64,000 nucleotides of DNA, from positions 124,001-188,000 of the forward strand of contig NZ_JACHCC010000002.1 of NCBI RefSeq assembly GCF_014207135.1, given 5' to 3'. The translations under genes were made by a program, and so were the position numbers. The notes under the pieces are model-generated. The model had not been told where the DNA came from. It did no database searches and was given only the letters and a program-made list of their open reading frames with translations. Origin of the DNA: Pedobacter cryoconitis. GTDB taxonomy: Bacteria; Bacteroidota; Bacteroidia; Sphingobacteriales; Sphingobacteriaceae. Positions 50,096-58,447 of the stretch are shown one piece after another. The first letter of the stretch is position 1; each line of letters begins with the position of its first letter.

Positions 50096-50480
50096 ATGAA
50101 GTTTGTCCAAAGCTGTTTAGCAAAGTCAATATGTTCTTCAGGTACCATTTTGCTAAAAACAGGTGTATCGATTGAACCAGGGGATATTACATTCACTCTG
50201 ATTTTTCTGGATAATAAATCCAGCGAAAACCCTCTTGCAAATGATATAACCGCAGCTTTTTGACCCGTAAATAAACACTTTTTAGATCATCGGCCTTGGT
50301 TACATCACCCGCCAGTCCGATAGAATCATTTCCGAGCTGTTCCACTGCAGAGTCGAGAGTTTTTTTATTCCTGCCGGTGATTGTACCAACTGCACCTTCA
50401 CTTCTGAAAGCGTTGGCAATACCAAATCCTATACCGCTGTTACCGCCCGTAACTATGGTTATCTTGTTTTTTAACTTCAT
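50096..50480 (-). pseudogene. SDR-family oxidoreductase, internally deleted and frameshifted
   Basis: The 5' part (from ATG 50480) encodes IVTGGNSGIGFGIANAF and LAGDVTKADDLKSVY, the cofactor-binding half of an SDR. At about 50280 the frame changes, and the next frame continues with KAAVISFARGFSLDLLSRKI and RVNVISPGSIDTPVFSKMVP, the C-terminal half. Between them ~80-90 residues, including NNAG and the catalytic tyrosine, have been lost. The tail then meets the Crp/Fnr fragment. Confidence 0.85.
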
Positions 50481-50705
50481 TGTTCTTTAAATTTTTACAA
50501 TCCAAAAGTGAGATACTTTTACCAATAGCGACAAGGGCATTTGACAAGATTTTTAGGTGATCTATATCACAGTTATAGCAGAGGAATTAAAACAATCCAC
50601 ACGCTCTGACATCGTACAGCCTCAGCTGAATGACTATAAAAGGAGATTCAGCAACTAAACAGATTAGAATATTCTAATACAGATGAAAAAGTCTTTAAAG
50701 CATTC

Positions 50706-50713
50706 TATCTTTG
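50706..50713 (+). promoter_or_regulatory. Putative -7 promoter box of tatA (TATCTTTG)
   Basis: Exact consensus octamer 34 bases before the tatA ATG. Confidence 0.5.
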
Positions 50714-50747
50714 AAAAAAAATCAATGTTTCATTTAATTCGTATGAC

Positions 50748-51020
50748 ATGTATACTGGAATATTAGCTGAATTTTTAAATATGGGTGGCAGCGAAATTAT
50801 GCTCATCCTTGTCGTTGTCCTTTTATTGTTTGGCGGCAAAAAATTACCAGAACTGGCACGTGGATTAGGTCAGGGGATAAGAGATTTTAAAGATGCTTCT
50901 GAAGGTGTGAAAAGAGAAATACATCGTAATATCAACGCCGTAGACCCTCAGGAAGATGCACCGGTAAAAACAGAAGAAAGACCAGCTGAGCCGTCTAAAG
51001 TATCTGCTGAAGCTGTATAA
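50748..51020 (+). CDS. tatA: Twin-arginine translocase subunit TatA/E
   Basis: 90 residues. One N-terminal membrane helix ([20 protein letters not shown]) with the [14 protein letters not shown] hinge and an amphipathic helix ([16 protein letters not shown]), then an acidic tail. TatA forms the pore of the Tat system, which exports folded proteins. TatC is not in the window. The metallophosphatase at 59.5-60.5 kb has a Tat-type signal. Confidence 0.92.
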   Translation: MYTGILAEFLNMGGSEIMLILVVVLLLFGGKKLPELARGLGQGIRDFKDASEGVKREIHRNINAVDPQEDAPVKTEERPAEPSKVSAEAV

Positions 51021-51071
51021 GAACGAAATTGTGGTTGGAAGGAGTGTCGTTTTAAGCTCTCGTAATATTAA

Positions 51072-51770
51072 TTAAAACTTATATCCAATCGCAATTCCAA
51101 AACCCTTATTTCTCAAGCTTCCGTCTGGTTGATAATCATTGAATCGGGGAACTAGATTAGCCAGACCAGCCGTCCCTGTAATCTGTAGGGTTAGACTATT
51201 ACGGAATTCATAACCCAGTGTTGCATTAAAACCATAATCAAACGGTTTTCCATAAGTATATTCTGAATCGTTACGAAACGAGCCATCGTTCCTAAAAGCC
51301 ACGCTACCTTCTCCCTTTATCCTAATATCCCCCAACAATATTTCACTATCAGACTTCCATTTACCCCCTGTTCCATAACCGATGTAAGGCCCGACGCCCA
51401 ATATTAAATTTCCCATTCCCATTTTCGGTTTATACAGAAAATTTACCGGTAACTCTATGTAATCGGCTTTAACCTTAAAATTTGTCGCTGAGCCGTAAAA
51501 ACCTCCGCTTTCCTGTTTGAATCCCTTACGGTTATACAACAGTGCAGGCTGGATATAAAAATCATCAGTTAAGGGAACATCTGCAGTAAGACCAATAAGC
51601 AACCCGGGCAGTGATTGGGTATTGGCTTTGCTTCCATTTTCCATTTTTTCTTTGACATTGGAAAAGCTTACCCCAGCCTGAATGCCAAATCTGGTCTGGG
51701 CATTAGTTATATTGGATGCAGATATAAGGATAACCAGCAATAGCGGTAGTTGGATTTTTTTATGTTTCAT
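51072..51770 (-). CDS. PorT-family outer-membrane beta-barrel protein
   Basis: 232 residues with signal peptide (LPLLLVILISASNITNAQ). The pattern FGIQAGVSFSNVKEK, YIQPALLYNRKGF and YIELPVNFLYKPK is that of the Bacteroidota outer-membrane beta-barrel domain (PorT-like). The ending GIAIGYKF has the terminal phenylalanine of a barrel. It lies 29 bases after the TetR gene on the same strand and is likely under its control. Confidence 0.85.
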   Translation of the reverse strand: MKHKKIQLPLLLVILISASNITNAQTRFGIQAGVSFSNVKEKMENGSKANTQSLPGLLIGLTADVPLTDDFYIQPALLYNRKGFKQESGGFYGSATNFKVKADYIELPVNFLYKPKMGMGNLILGVGPYIGYGTGGKWKSDSEILLGDIRIKGEGSVAFRNDGSFRNDSEYTYGKPFDYGFNATLGYEFRNSLTLQITGTAGLANLVPRFNDYQPDGSLRNKGFGIAIGYKF

Positions 51771-51799
51771 ATTTTTTTTCGTATTTTTTTTGAAAATTA

Positions 51800-52432
51800 T
51801 TATTCGTTATAGGTCTCTTGCAATATTTTAGTAATTGCATTTTTAATTCTGGCCATTCCTTCCGGTGTGTTAAGGTCTATCTCGCAAAACAACGTATCGG
51901 TTGACTTTGCATGCAGCACGAGGTAATAAATACCCGCAACTAACAAAGCTGACACCGCCCTTAGGTCGGTCTCCCTACCCTCCAGTTCTTTATCAGACAG
52001 TGCGAAAAAATATTTGCTAAGCTGTTCTCTTTCCTCAGCGACTTCTTTCATTATTGTTGTGCTTTCGCTGATCTGCCACAGGATCGTTTTTTGCATTTCT
52101 TCATTGCTAAAAAAATAATCCATCTGGTTTAGCAACAGGCATTCCAGTATTTCCCTCGTATTTTCGCCTTTATTCTCTTTCATCATCGACACCGCATCAC
52201 CTGAAGCAGCAAGCCAGTAATCTTTGCCACGTACATAAGTTTCAATAAGATTATCAACTGTGCCAAAATAAAGTGTGATAAGCCGACGGCTCAATCCTGC
52301 TGCACTGGCAATATTTGTTGCAGTTAAGCCTGTATAACCCTTAGATTTAATGATTACTCCAACAGCGTAAACAAGCTTTTGGATGGAACGCTCTTTGTCA
52401 TTGGATATTCCCTGGTAGGTTTTTCTAGTCAT
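51800..52432 (-). CDS. TetR/AcrR-family regulator
   Basis: 210 residues. The N-terminal HTH is at ~17-63 (GYTGLTATNIASAAGLSRRL, then ITLYFGTVDNLIETYV), with a helical ligand-binding domain after it. It precedes the PorT-like gene. Two inverted repeats lie directly upstream, one over its -7 box, which points to self-repression. Confidence 0.88.
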   Translation of the reverse strand: MTRKTYQGISNDKERSIQKLVYAVGVIIKSKGYTGLTATNIASAAGLSRRLITLYFGTVDNLIETYVRGKDYWLAASGDAVSMMKENKGENTREILECLLLNQMDYFFSNEEMQKTILWQISESTTIMKEVAEEREQLSKYFFALSDKELEGRETDLRAVSALLVAGIYYLVLHAKSTDTLFCEIDLNTPEGMARIKNAITKILQETYNE

Positions 52433-52434
52433 AA

Positions 52435-52450
52435 ATTAGAGGTGTCTAAT
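52435..52450 (-). promoter_or_regulatory. Short palindrome before the TetR start
   Basis: ATTAGA-4-TCTAAT, three bases upstream of the TetR ATG. A candidate operator half or second site. Confidence 0.4.
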
Positions 52451-52451
52451 C

Positions 52452-52459
52452 CAAATGTA
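52452..52459 (-). promoter_or_regulatory. Putative -7 promoter box of the TetR gene (TACATTTG)
   Basis: Exact TAnnTTTG match that overlaps the left end of the long palindrome. Confidence 0.5.
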
Positions 52460-52490
52460 TTAATGTTCCCGATAATGGGAAAATTAATAC
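52457..52490. promoter_or_regulatory. 34-bp palindrome, candidate TetR operator
   Basis: GTATTAATGTTCCC and GGGAAAATTAATAC are 14-base arms with one mismatch around GATAAT. The position, from the -7 box towards the -33 region, is where a repressor would block the polymerase. Confidence 0.6.
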
Positions 52491-52667
52491 ATCAATGACC
52501 GATAGTATTTGTAAGAGATCCTACAAGTTATCTATCAATGGAAGTCTTCCAATGTGCAGACATGCTGCTAAACATGACGTAATCGGTGCATATCGGATCA
52601 TTTATTTTTTAACAATCGTAAAGGTCTTGCACATACATTAATATGAAGTATTTTTGTTAAAATAAGT

Positions 52668-52885
52668 ATGGATATAACGTTAGTTAAATACACAGCCAGT
52701 GATTTTGATCTTTTCAAGAGGATGGTAAGTGATGATGAGACAATGAAATATATTGCAGGAAATGGTTGGACAGAAAGTCAAGCAAGGATCCACTTTGACT
52801 CGATGCTTGAAACCAATTGCAAAGAAAACGGATTAGGGTTCTACAAAGTAGTTAATCAGAAAAATGAATTTATATGTAAAATGGT
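52668..52885 (+). pseudogene. GNAT acetyltransferase, N-terminal fragment
   Basis: About 69 residues of a GNAT protein: ITLVKYTASDFDLFKRMVSD and ESQARIHFDSML, up to VVNQKNEFI. After that the frame runs into the tRNA-Lys repeat (52886 on) and ends at 52955 with unrelated residues. The acetyl-CoA-binding half is lost, so the gene is dead. Confidence 0.75.
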
Positions 52886-52992
52886 GCATATTTTGACACT
52901 CTTTGAAAAACAAAACCCCTACAAATTATCGTTTGCAGGGGTTTATATGTTTTGATCTCAAATCTTGTGATCCCGCTGGGATTCGAACCTAG
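52886..52992 (-). repeat. tRNA-Lys 3'-end remnant with trailer, terminator and tail
   Basis: On the minus strand this copy has only the T-arm, acceptor 3' strand and discriminator of a tRNA-Lys (52968-52992), then the same trailer, terminator hairpin and tail as the two complete tRNA genes. Bases 52931-52989 are identical over 59 bp to 55682-55740. One base in the T-stem (CTAGG for CTGGG) breaks a pair. The rest of the tRNA is missing, so it is not functional. Confidence 0.9.
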
Positions 52993-53358
52993 TATAAAAA
53001 ACAGGGTTTACTCATTATCTGGAAGGTTTTGGATTTGGTACTCACCGAATCACTTACTTTATATTTGGCACGTTTTAGCTGCAAATGCTATGGGGCTAAA
53101 ATACGCAATATCTTTCAGGAAATACATGTATCTACATTTGATTCTAATTAACACTATACGAAAGGATTTGAATTTTTAACTCATTTGAGGAAGCTAAAAC
53201 AACTGAAATTCAGGGTATTATCAAGCAATCATCACCTATTGATCGTTTAAGGCATACGGTTGAACTTATTTTGCGTGTACATCAGGTAAGTAGAGAAGAC
53301 TTAAAGAAATAAACGCCTGGATTGATACCATAGTTGCGGAGATTATTTGCTCCTTAAT
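52993..53358. other. 366-base stretch of decayed sequence
   Basis: No intact gene. A 42-codon open stretch at 53184-53312 (FEEAKTTEIQGIIKQSSPID, then RLRHTVELILRVHQVSREDL) looks like the C-terminal part of a lost protein. After its stop another frame continues with EINAWIDTIVAEI, which suggests a frameshift. The family was not recognised. Confidence 0.5.
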
Positions 53359-54867
53359 TTACATCCAACCCTTATTGCCACTTTCAACTTGGTATATCCA
53401 ATAATTTACCAAATGCTTAATTTCGGTATAATTACCATATTTAAAGCGGATTTTTCCGGCAGCGGTGTGCAGACAAAGATGACCAACATCTACACCTTTA
53501 TGCCATGGATATTGAAAAGTTGTAATGGCTTGTATTTTATTAGGCATGATAATTTCGTGTGAAATATCCCAAATGCCACTTTTTTTTATGATAAACTCTT
53601 CGTTTACAGTAATCCGATGTCTTTTGTAACTGATGTAAATCATCAATACACCTGTTAAAAAGTAAATACCTGCCAACGGTAAATAAGGCTTAATCTCCGC
53701 AACGTTGAAACCAACAATTAAAAAAACAACTACAGGTATAACCAGATTGAAAAAGATTGGAAGGTTTAAGAATCTCCAGTTGGGGATAAATATTTTACCC
53801 TTAGCCGGAATTTTGCCCAATATCATTTTTAATAATTCATCTCGTTCATTAGCATTGCAGCCTACAATTTCCAAAGTATTACCTTGCATTTCATGCTCAT
53901 CTTTACTTTTTCCAAAGTGAGCTTGCCTTAAGCTCATATTTAAAAGCCCTATTTTTTTCTGGAAAAAATTTTGAGTGTGCTTTGTAATCTGAACCTTTTC
54001 TGGATTAACCAATGTATTCTTCTTTGCAAATAAACCGTAAGATATTAATAACGAGTGCTTGTGCTGGGTAATTTTGAGTTCGAAATATTTATAAAATACT
54101 CTAACTAAATTAAAAATCAAGGATAACAGCAATAGCGTAACAACTAGAATCGTAACAGAAAATATTGTAGACATACCGCTCATTAGCGACACATAATGAA
54201 TACCATCGATTTGAAAAGCTTTAATAATTTGCTGTCCCTCATGAATTAGTGAGCTTAAAAACAAGATTAATAAACCTAAACTTCTTCCGTAATTTGAAGT
54301 TAAACCAACTTTAAACAAAGTCCAGGTGCTAATTTGAACAATAGAGCGATTTTCCGTTGTGATATTTGCTTCATCATTTTCTTTAATATCAAGAGCAAAA
54401 TCAGTGCTTTTATTAAGTAAATGCTCTTTTAAATTATAAGCTGAACTTTCATCAATAGCCAGTATATTCGCTTCCGCACCATTAGAGCCAGCAGTATCAA
54501 TCTTTAATCCGTAAACGCCAATAATTTTTTGAAGAATGGTTTGATTGATATTTACCTGCTGAATTTTATCAAGTTGAATAATAACCTGATCTCTATTAAA
54601 AATTCCCTTATTAACAATGAATTCTTGCTTATCCTTATTTAAAAAGAAAGTAAATTTTAAATACCATAGATAAGCAATAAGAAAGCTGATAAAAATAACA
54701 ATTGCCAAACCGGAGGTTAGGAATATTAAGCTATTGGTTTTCATTTTAACCAGCGATATAGCAAAGAGAATAATAAAAACTTTTACAATTTTGAAAGCTG
54801 TGTGGCTTCCCATAATAATTATTCCTGCTGCTGATTGGCGCTGTGGTTTACTGAAATCATTTTCCAT
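53359..54867 (-). CDS. Membrane protein with bacterial PH domains (YdbT-like)
   Basis: 502 residues with several membrane helices and three bPH2-type domains: KQEFIVNKGIFNRDQVIIQL, HKHSLLISYGLFAKKNTLVN and EEFIIKKSGIWDISHEIIMP are the strand pairs that mark each one. The role is unknown in most bacteria; relatives are linked with envelope stress and drug resistance. Its ATG directly follows the stop codon of the smaller PH-domain gene, so the two are cotranscribed. Confidence 0.82.
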   Translation of the reverse strand: MENDFSKPQRQSAAGIIIMGSHTAFKIVKVFIILFAISLVKMKTNSLIFLTSGLAIVIFISFLIAYLWYLKFTFFLNKDKQEFIVNKGIFNRDQVIIQLDKIQQVNINQTILQKIIGVYGLKIDTAGSNGAEANILAIDESSAYNLKEHLLNKSTDFALDIKENDEANITTENRSIVQISTWTLFKVGLTSNYGRSLGLLILFLSSLIHEGQQIIKAFQIDGIHYVSLMSGMSTIFSVTILVVTLLLLSLIFNLVRVFYKYFELKITQHKHSLLISYGLFAKKNTLVNPEKVQITKHTQNFFQKKIGLLNMSLRQAHFGKSKDEHEMQGNTLEIVGCNANERDELLKMILGKIPAKGKIFIPNWRFLNLPIFFNLVIPVVVFLIVGFNVAEIKPYLPLAGIYFLTGVLMIYISYKRHRITVNEEFIIKKSGIWDISHEIIMPNKIQAITTFQYPWHKGVDVGHLCLHTAAGKIRFKYGNYTEIKHLVNYWIYQVESGNKGWM

Positions 54868-55404
54868 TTATTCTTCAATAATTGTTGAATTCTTAGCCAG
54901 ATTGAGTGTATTCAATAGCAAATCACGAATGCTTTTAGCCTCATCAATAGGAATTCCTTTAATTTTTAAATGTCCGCTATCGCCACCAGCAGTAAAAACC
55001 TGTAGAGAGCCGAGTTTGAAAATTCTGGAAAAAATCCCTTCATTTAATTCAATATGCTGAATCCTATTTAGGGGCACAATCGTAGTAGATTCAGCGATTA
55101 TCCCACTTTTATAAATAACATCTTTAGACCGGATTGCATAACCTCTTTTTTTAAAACTTGCTACAAATAGAAGTATAAGCAGGCCCATAAAAACCAGATA
55201 TATAGATAGAATTAAAACCACATTCGGTTTAAGCTCATCAATAAAAGTAATTCCTAAACCTATTAATGCTCCAAAAACAATGAAAGAAATACTAAAGTTG
55301 ATGAAAATAATTTTAAGGTAATCCTGGTGTGGTTTATTTAGTTCAATTTCTTCGTAGCGCGGAATTGTACTAATATCGATCGTATCATTTTCAAATAGGG
55401 ACAT
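54868..55404 (-). CDS. Membrane protein with bacterial PH domain (YdbS-like)
   Basis: 178 residues from ATG 55404 (MSLFENDTIDI). Two membrane helices (IIFINFSISFIVFGALIGLG; VVLILSIYLVFMGLLILLFV) precede one bPH2 domain (YAIRSKDVIYKSGIIAESTT, then RIQHIELNEGIFSRIFKLGS). An open frame goes back to 55494, but it has no start better than this. Partner of the adjacent 502-residue gene. The pair is AT-rich and lies between tRNA-Lys repeats. Confidence 0.82.
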   Translation of the reverse strand: MSLFENDTIDISTIPRYEEIELNKPHQDYLKIIFINFSISFIVFGALIGLGITFIDELKPNVVLILSIYLVFMGLLILLFVASFKKRGYAIRSKDVIYKSGIIAESTTIVPLNRIQHIELNEGIFSRIFKLGSLQVFTAGGDSGHLKIKGIPIDEAKSIRDLLLNTLNLAKNSTIIEE

Positions 55405-55635
55405 GATGAGCTTTTGGTTAAAAATATAAAACAATTGATCTACTAATAGATGAAAAAAGAATTGTTTTGTTACATAAGACAATGAAGCTCTCAATAGCGG
55501 AGTATTTATATTTTACCCACAACCAAAATACAGATTTTCAACTAGCTGTATGTCAGTGGATTAATACAAATCAGGGGAGTTTGAAGAAATAAAGAACAAC
55601 GCACCTAATGACGCTCATTTTATATGCGATTTATT

Positions 55636-55695
55636 GCATGTTTTGACACCCCTTAAAAAACAAAACCCCTGCTAACATAATGTTTGCAGGGGTTT
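55636..55695 (-). terminator. Terminator and conserved tail of tRNA-Lys(TTT)
   Basis: Stem AAACCCCTGC / GCAGGGGTTT with inner AAC/GTT pairs, followed on the minus strand by TTGTTTTTT and by the tail shared with the other two copies. Confidence 0.85.
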
Positions 55696-55718
55696 ATATG
55701 TTTTGATCTCAAATCTTG

Positions 55719-55791
55719 TGATCCCGCTGGGATTCGAACCCAGGACCACTACATTAAAAGTGTAATGCTCTACCAGCTGAGCTACGGAATC
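55719..55791 (-). tRNA. tRNA-Lys(TTT)
   Basis: 73 bases on the minus strand. Acceptor GATTCCG pairs with CGGGATC (one G-U pair). D-arm GCTCAGCTGGTAGAGC, anticodon stem TTACA/TGTAG with loop CTTTTAA (anticodon TTT), T-arm CTGGG-TTCGAAT-CCCAG, discriminator A. CCA is not encoded. Its wobble U is the expected target of MnmA. Confidence 0.95.
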
Positions 55792-55812
55792 ATTTCCTTT
55801 TTTGAAGGACTG

Positions 55813-55843
55813 CAAAGGTAGAAATTAAATACTAACATGCAAA
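55813..55843 (-). promoter_or_regulatory. Promoter of tRNA-Lys(TTT): TTTG-N19-TACCTTTG
   Basis: The only place in the window where both Bacteroidota elements were found at standard spacing: -33 TTTG (55843-55840), 19 bases, then -7 TACCTTTG (55820-55813), 21 bases before the tRNA 5' end. Confidence 0.75.
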
Positions 55844-55922
55844 TACAGAATGAAAATAATTGGCTTTAAACACCCAACAAGCTGTTTTTCAATAGAATTA
55901 ATTTAAACATCTCGTTCTATTA

Positions 55923-55965
55923 GTTTAAACAGGGCTGGAGAATGTTGCTCCAGCCCTGTTTAAAC
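55923..55965 (-). terminator. Strong hairpin after the GH92 gene
   Basis: A perfect 18-bp stem (GTTTAAACAGGGCTGGAG) with a 7-base loop, starting 14 bases past the stop codon. It is one of the longest perfect stems in the window. Confidence 0.8.
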
Positions 55966-55978
55966 CATTTCTTAAGTT

Positions 55979-58264
55979 CTATTTAGCAGGTTTACTGCTC
56001 ATATAAAATGTCAGTTTTCCACCATTAGTAATATCAGCGTGTTTAATTGTATGCATTGTTACGGGTATGCCATTTAACAAAACCTTGGACACGTATACAT
56101 TTTTATCACTCTGGTTAATTGCATCTATAGTAAATGTCTTTCCGTTTTCCAGTTTCAGCACTGCTGATTTAATTGCCGGGCTACCTAATGAATACTCATC
56201 TGACCCTGGTGCTACGGGATAAAATCCCAGTGAAGAGAAAATATACCAGGCACTCATCTGTCCGCAGTCATCATTTCCTCCCAGTCCATCAGGTGCTGCC
56301 TTATATTGCATTTTCAGGATCATTCTTACTCTCGATTGTGTTTTCCAGGGCTGATCTGTCCAGTTGTAAAGATAAGCTACGTGATGAGCTGGCTCATTAC
56401 CATGTACATAACCTCCTACTATGCCTTCGCGGGTAATATCTTCAGTTTCTGCAAAAAATTCATCTGGTAAATGCATCGTAAATAAGGTATCTAACCTGTT
56501 GGCAAAACGCTGCTTCCCTCCCATGCGTTCAACCAGCAGCTTTGGGTTTTGTGGAACAAAGAAACTATAGTTCCATGAATTACCTTCAATGAACCCCTGT
56601 CCATTGGTACTCATCACATCAAACTTCTTCTGAAAAGTTCCATCAGCCATTTTTGCACGCATAAAACCGGTAGACGGGTCGAAATTATTCTCCCAGTTTC
56701 CAGAACGTTTCATATATTCTTCGTAAATGGCCTGCTTATTTAGTTTTTTGGCTAGTTGAGCAATACACCAGTCATCATAAGCATATTCCAGTGTGTTGGA
56801 AACCGATGTGCCGCTTTTTTCAACCGGAATATATCCCCTGTCAATGTATTCTCCTATCCCATCATAGTTCCTATGATTAGAAGTTGTAATACAGGCCGCC
56901 AGCGCTGCTTCAGGATCACCATTATATACGCCTTTGATAATTGCGTCAGTCAATACAGATACGCTGTGATAACCGCTCATACACCAGTTGTCATTCGCAT
57001 AATGTGACCATACCGGAAGCATCTTCAGAGAACTCTGATCATAATGAGCCATCATAGATTTAACCATATCATTATTCCTGGAAGGCTGAATCAGGTTAAA
57101 GAATGGATGTAATGCCCTGTAAGTATCCCATAATGAAAAAGTAGTATAATTCGTAAAGCCTTTAGCCTGATGCACATTCTGATCCAGCCCCTTGTACTGA
57201 CCATTGACGTCAGCATAGGTTGTTGGATTGATAAAAGCGTGATACATTGCGGTATAAAAATTCACCTTATCTTCTTCAGAGGTATTGACACTGATCTTGT
57301 TCAGCTCTTTGTTCCACTCTTCTTTCGCCTGTTTTCTCACCTGCTCAAAGTCCCACCCTGGTATCTCTGCACGCATGTTTTCAAGGGCATTATCCTGACT
57401 CACTGGCGAAAGTGCAAATTTGATCTTCACTTTTTCCTGGTCTTCAGTTTTAAAGTCAAAATACATCCTCAGCTGTTTACCAGCTATTTCCGGGAAATTT
57501 TTGGTCTGGTCGAACTTTCCCCAGAACCCACGGTAAACTTGTCTGCGATCATAATTCTTCTGACCATATTGGGTGAATGGTTTCGAGAACGACATCGCAA
57601 AGTATACAGTTCTGGTCCTTGCCCAGCCGTTGGTCTGACGGTAACCTGTAACCAGGGTATCATTAACTACCCTGACATAAGTCCATACATTTTTGTCTTC
57701 ATAATTATATATTCCTGACATCAGGTCAAGAATAATATGTGACTGGTCAGATTTAGGAAAAGTATACTGATGCATCCCTACCCGCCTGGTCGCAGTTAAT
57801 TCTGCCAGAATCTGATCATCATCTAATTTCACTTTGTAATAACCTGCCTCGGCCACTTCATTCTGATGGGAGAAAGCAGAACGGAAGCCACTTTTAGGAT
57901 CAGAAGCAGTTCCTGGATTCAGTTGTAATTTGCCCTGTGTAGGCATAATCAGGAAATCTCCAAGATCTGAATGCCCGGTACCACTGAAATGAGTATGACT
58001 AAAACCTACAATAGTCTTGTCTTCATACCTATAGCCCGCACAATATTTATAAACGTCACCATTGTATTTACCATTCAGTTCATAAGAAATGGTATCCGTC
58101 TCGGGACTCAACTGCACGGCACCGAATGGAACAACTGCACCTGGATAGGTATGTCCCATCTTTTGGGTTCCGATAATTGGTTTCACATATTTAGCCAGAT
58201 CCTGCTGTGCACTGGCAAGAAAAGGCACGAATAATAAACTGTAGAATAAAGATTTCTTCATCAA
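55979..58264 (-). CDS. Secreted GH92 alpha-mannosidase
   Basis: 761 residues with signal peptide (SLFYSLLFVPFLASAQ). GH92 hallmarks: YVKPIIGTQKMGHTYPGAVV and PFGAVQLSPETD at the start, GFSHTHFSGTGHSDLGDF, and the C-terminal catalytic block GLGGNDDCGQMSAWYIFSSL, then GFYPVAPG. These calcium-dependent exo-enzymes trim alpha-mannose (often 1,2-linked) from N-glycans or yeast mannan. No SusCD pair is present nearby. Confidence 0.93.
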   Translation of the reverse strand: MMKKSLFYSLLFVPFLASAQQDLAKYVKPIIGTQKMGHTYPGAVVPFGAVQLSPETDTISYELNGKYNGDVYKYCAGYRYEDKTIVGFSHTHFSGTGHSDLGDFLIMPTQGKLQLNPGTASDPKSGFRSAFSHQNEVAEAGYYKVKLDDDQILAELTATRRVGMHQYTFPKSDQSHIILDLMSGIYNYEDKNVWTYVRVVNDTLVTGYRQTNGWARTRTVYFAMSFSKPFTQYGQKNYDRRQVYRGFWGKFDQTKNFPEIAGKQLRMYFDFKTEDQEKVKIKFALSPVSQDNALENMRAEIPGWDFEQVRKQAKEEWNKELNKISVNTSEEDKVNFYTAMYHAFINPTTYADVNGQYKGLDQNVHQAKGFTNYTTFSLWDTYRALHPFFNLIQPSRNNDMVKSMMAHYDQSSLKMLPVWSHYANDNWCMSGYHSVSVLTDAIIKGVYNGDPEAALAACITTSNHRNYDGIGEYIDRGYIPVEKSGTSVSNTLEYAYDDWCIAQLAKKLNKQAIYEEYMKRSGNWENNFDPSTGFMRAKMADGTFQKKFDVMSTNGQGFIEGNSWNYSFFVPQNPKLLVERMGGKQRFANRLDTLFTMHLPDEFFAETEDITREGIVGGYVHGNEPAHHVAYLYNWTDQPWKTQSRVRMILKMQYKAAPDGLGGNDDCGQMSAWYIFSSLGFYPVAPGSDEYSLGSPAIKSAVLKLENGKTFTIDAINQSDKNVYVSKVLLNGIPVTMHTIKHADITNGGKLTFYMSSKPAK

Positions 58265-58422
58265 TTGAATAGGTTTTGGTTGTTTATTTTAGATTGTCTA
58301 ATATATCATATAAAGTTTATAAAACGCTGTGCTGTAAAAGCTATATCGTTTAATCATCATAAAATAAAACCTTTTTACAAGGATCTGACTCCTTAAAAAA
58401 TGAATCTTTAACTAAAATCCGT

Positions 58423-58430
58423 TATTTTTG
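58423..58430 (+). promoter_or_regulatory. Putative -7 promoter box of mnmA (TATTTTTG)
   Basis: Exact TAnnTTTG match ending 17 bases before the ATG. No -33 TTG at the standard spacing. Confidence 0.45.
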
Positions 58431-58447
58431 TATCATATTAAAATACA

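Noticed and set aside
52952..53179. A 75-codon frame across the tRNA-Lys remnant
   Set aside because: It begins inside the tRNA trailer and reads through tRNA sequence; no protein pattern.
49572..55791. An insertion sequence as the cause of the tRNA-Lys repeats
   Set aside because: No transposase or terminal inverted repeats were found, and all copies are centred on tRNA 3' ends.
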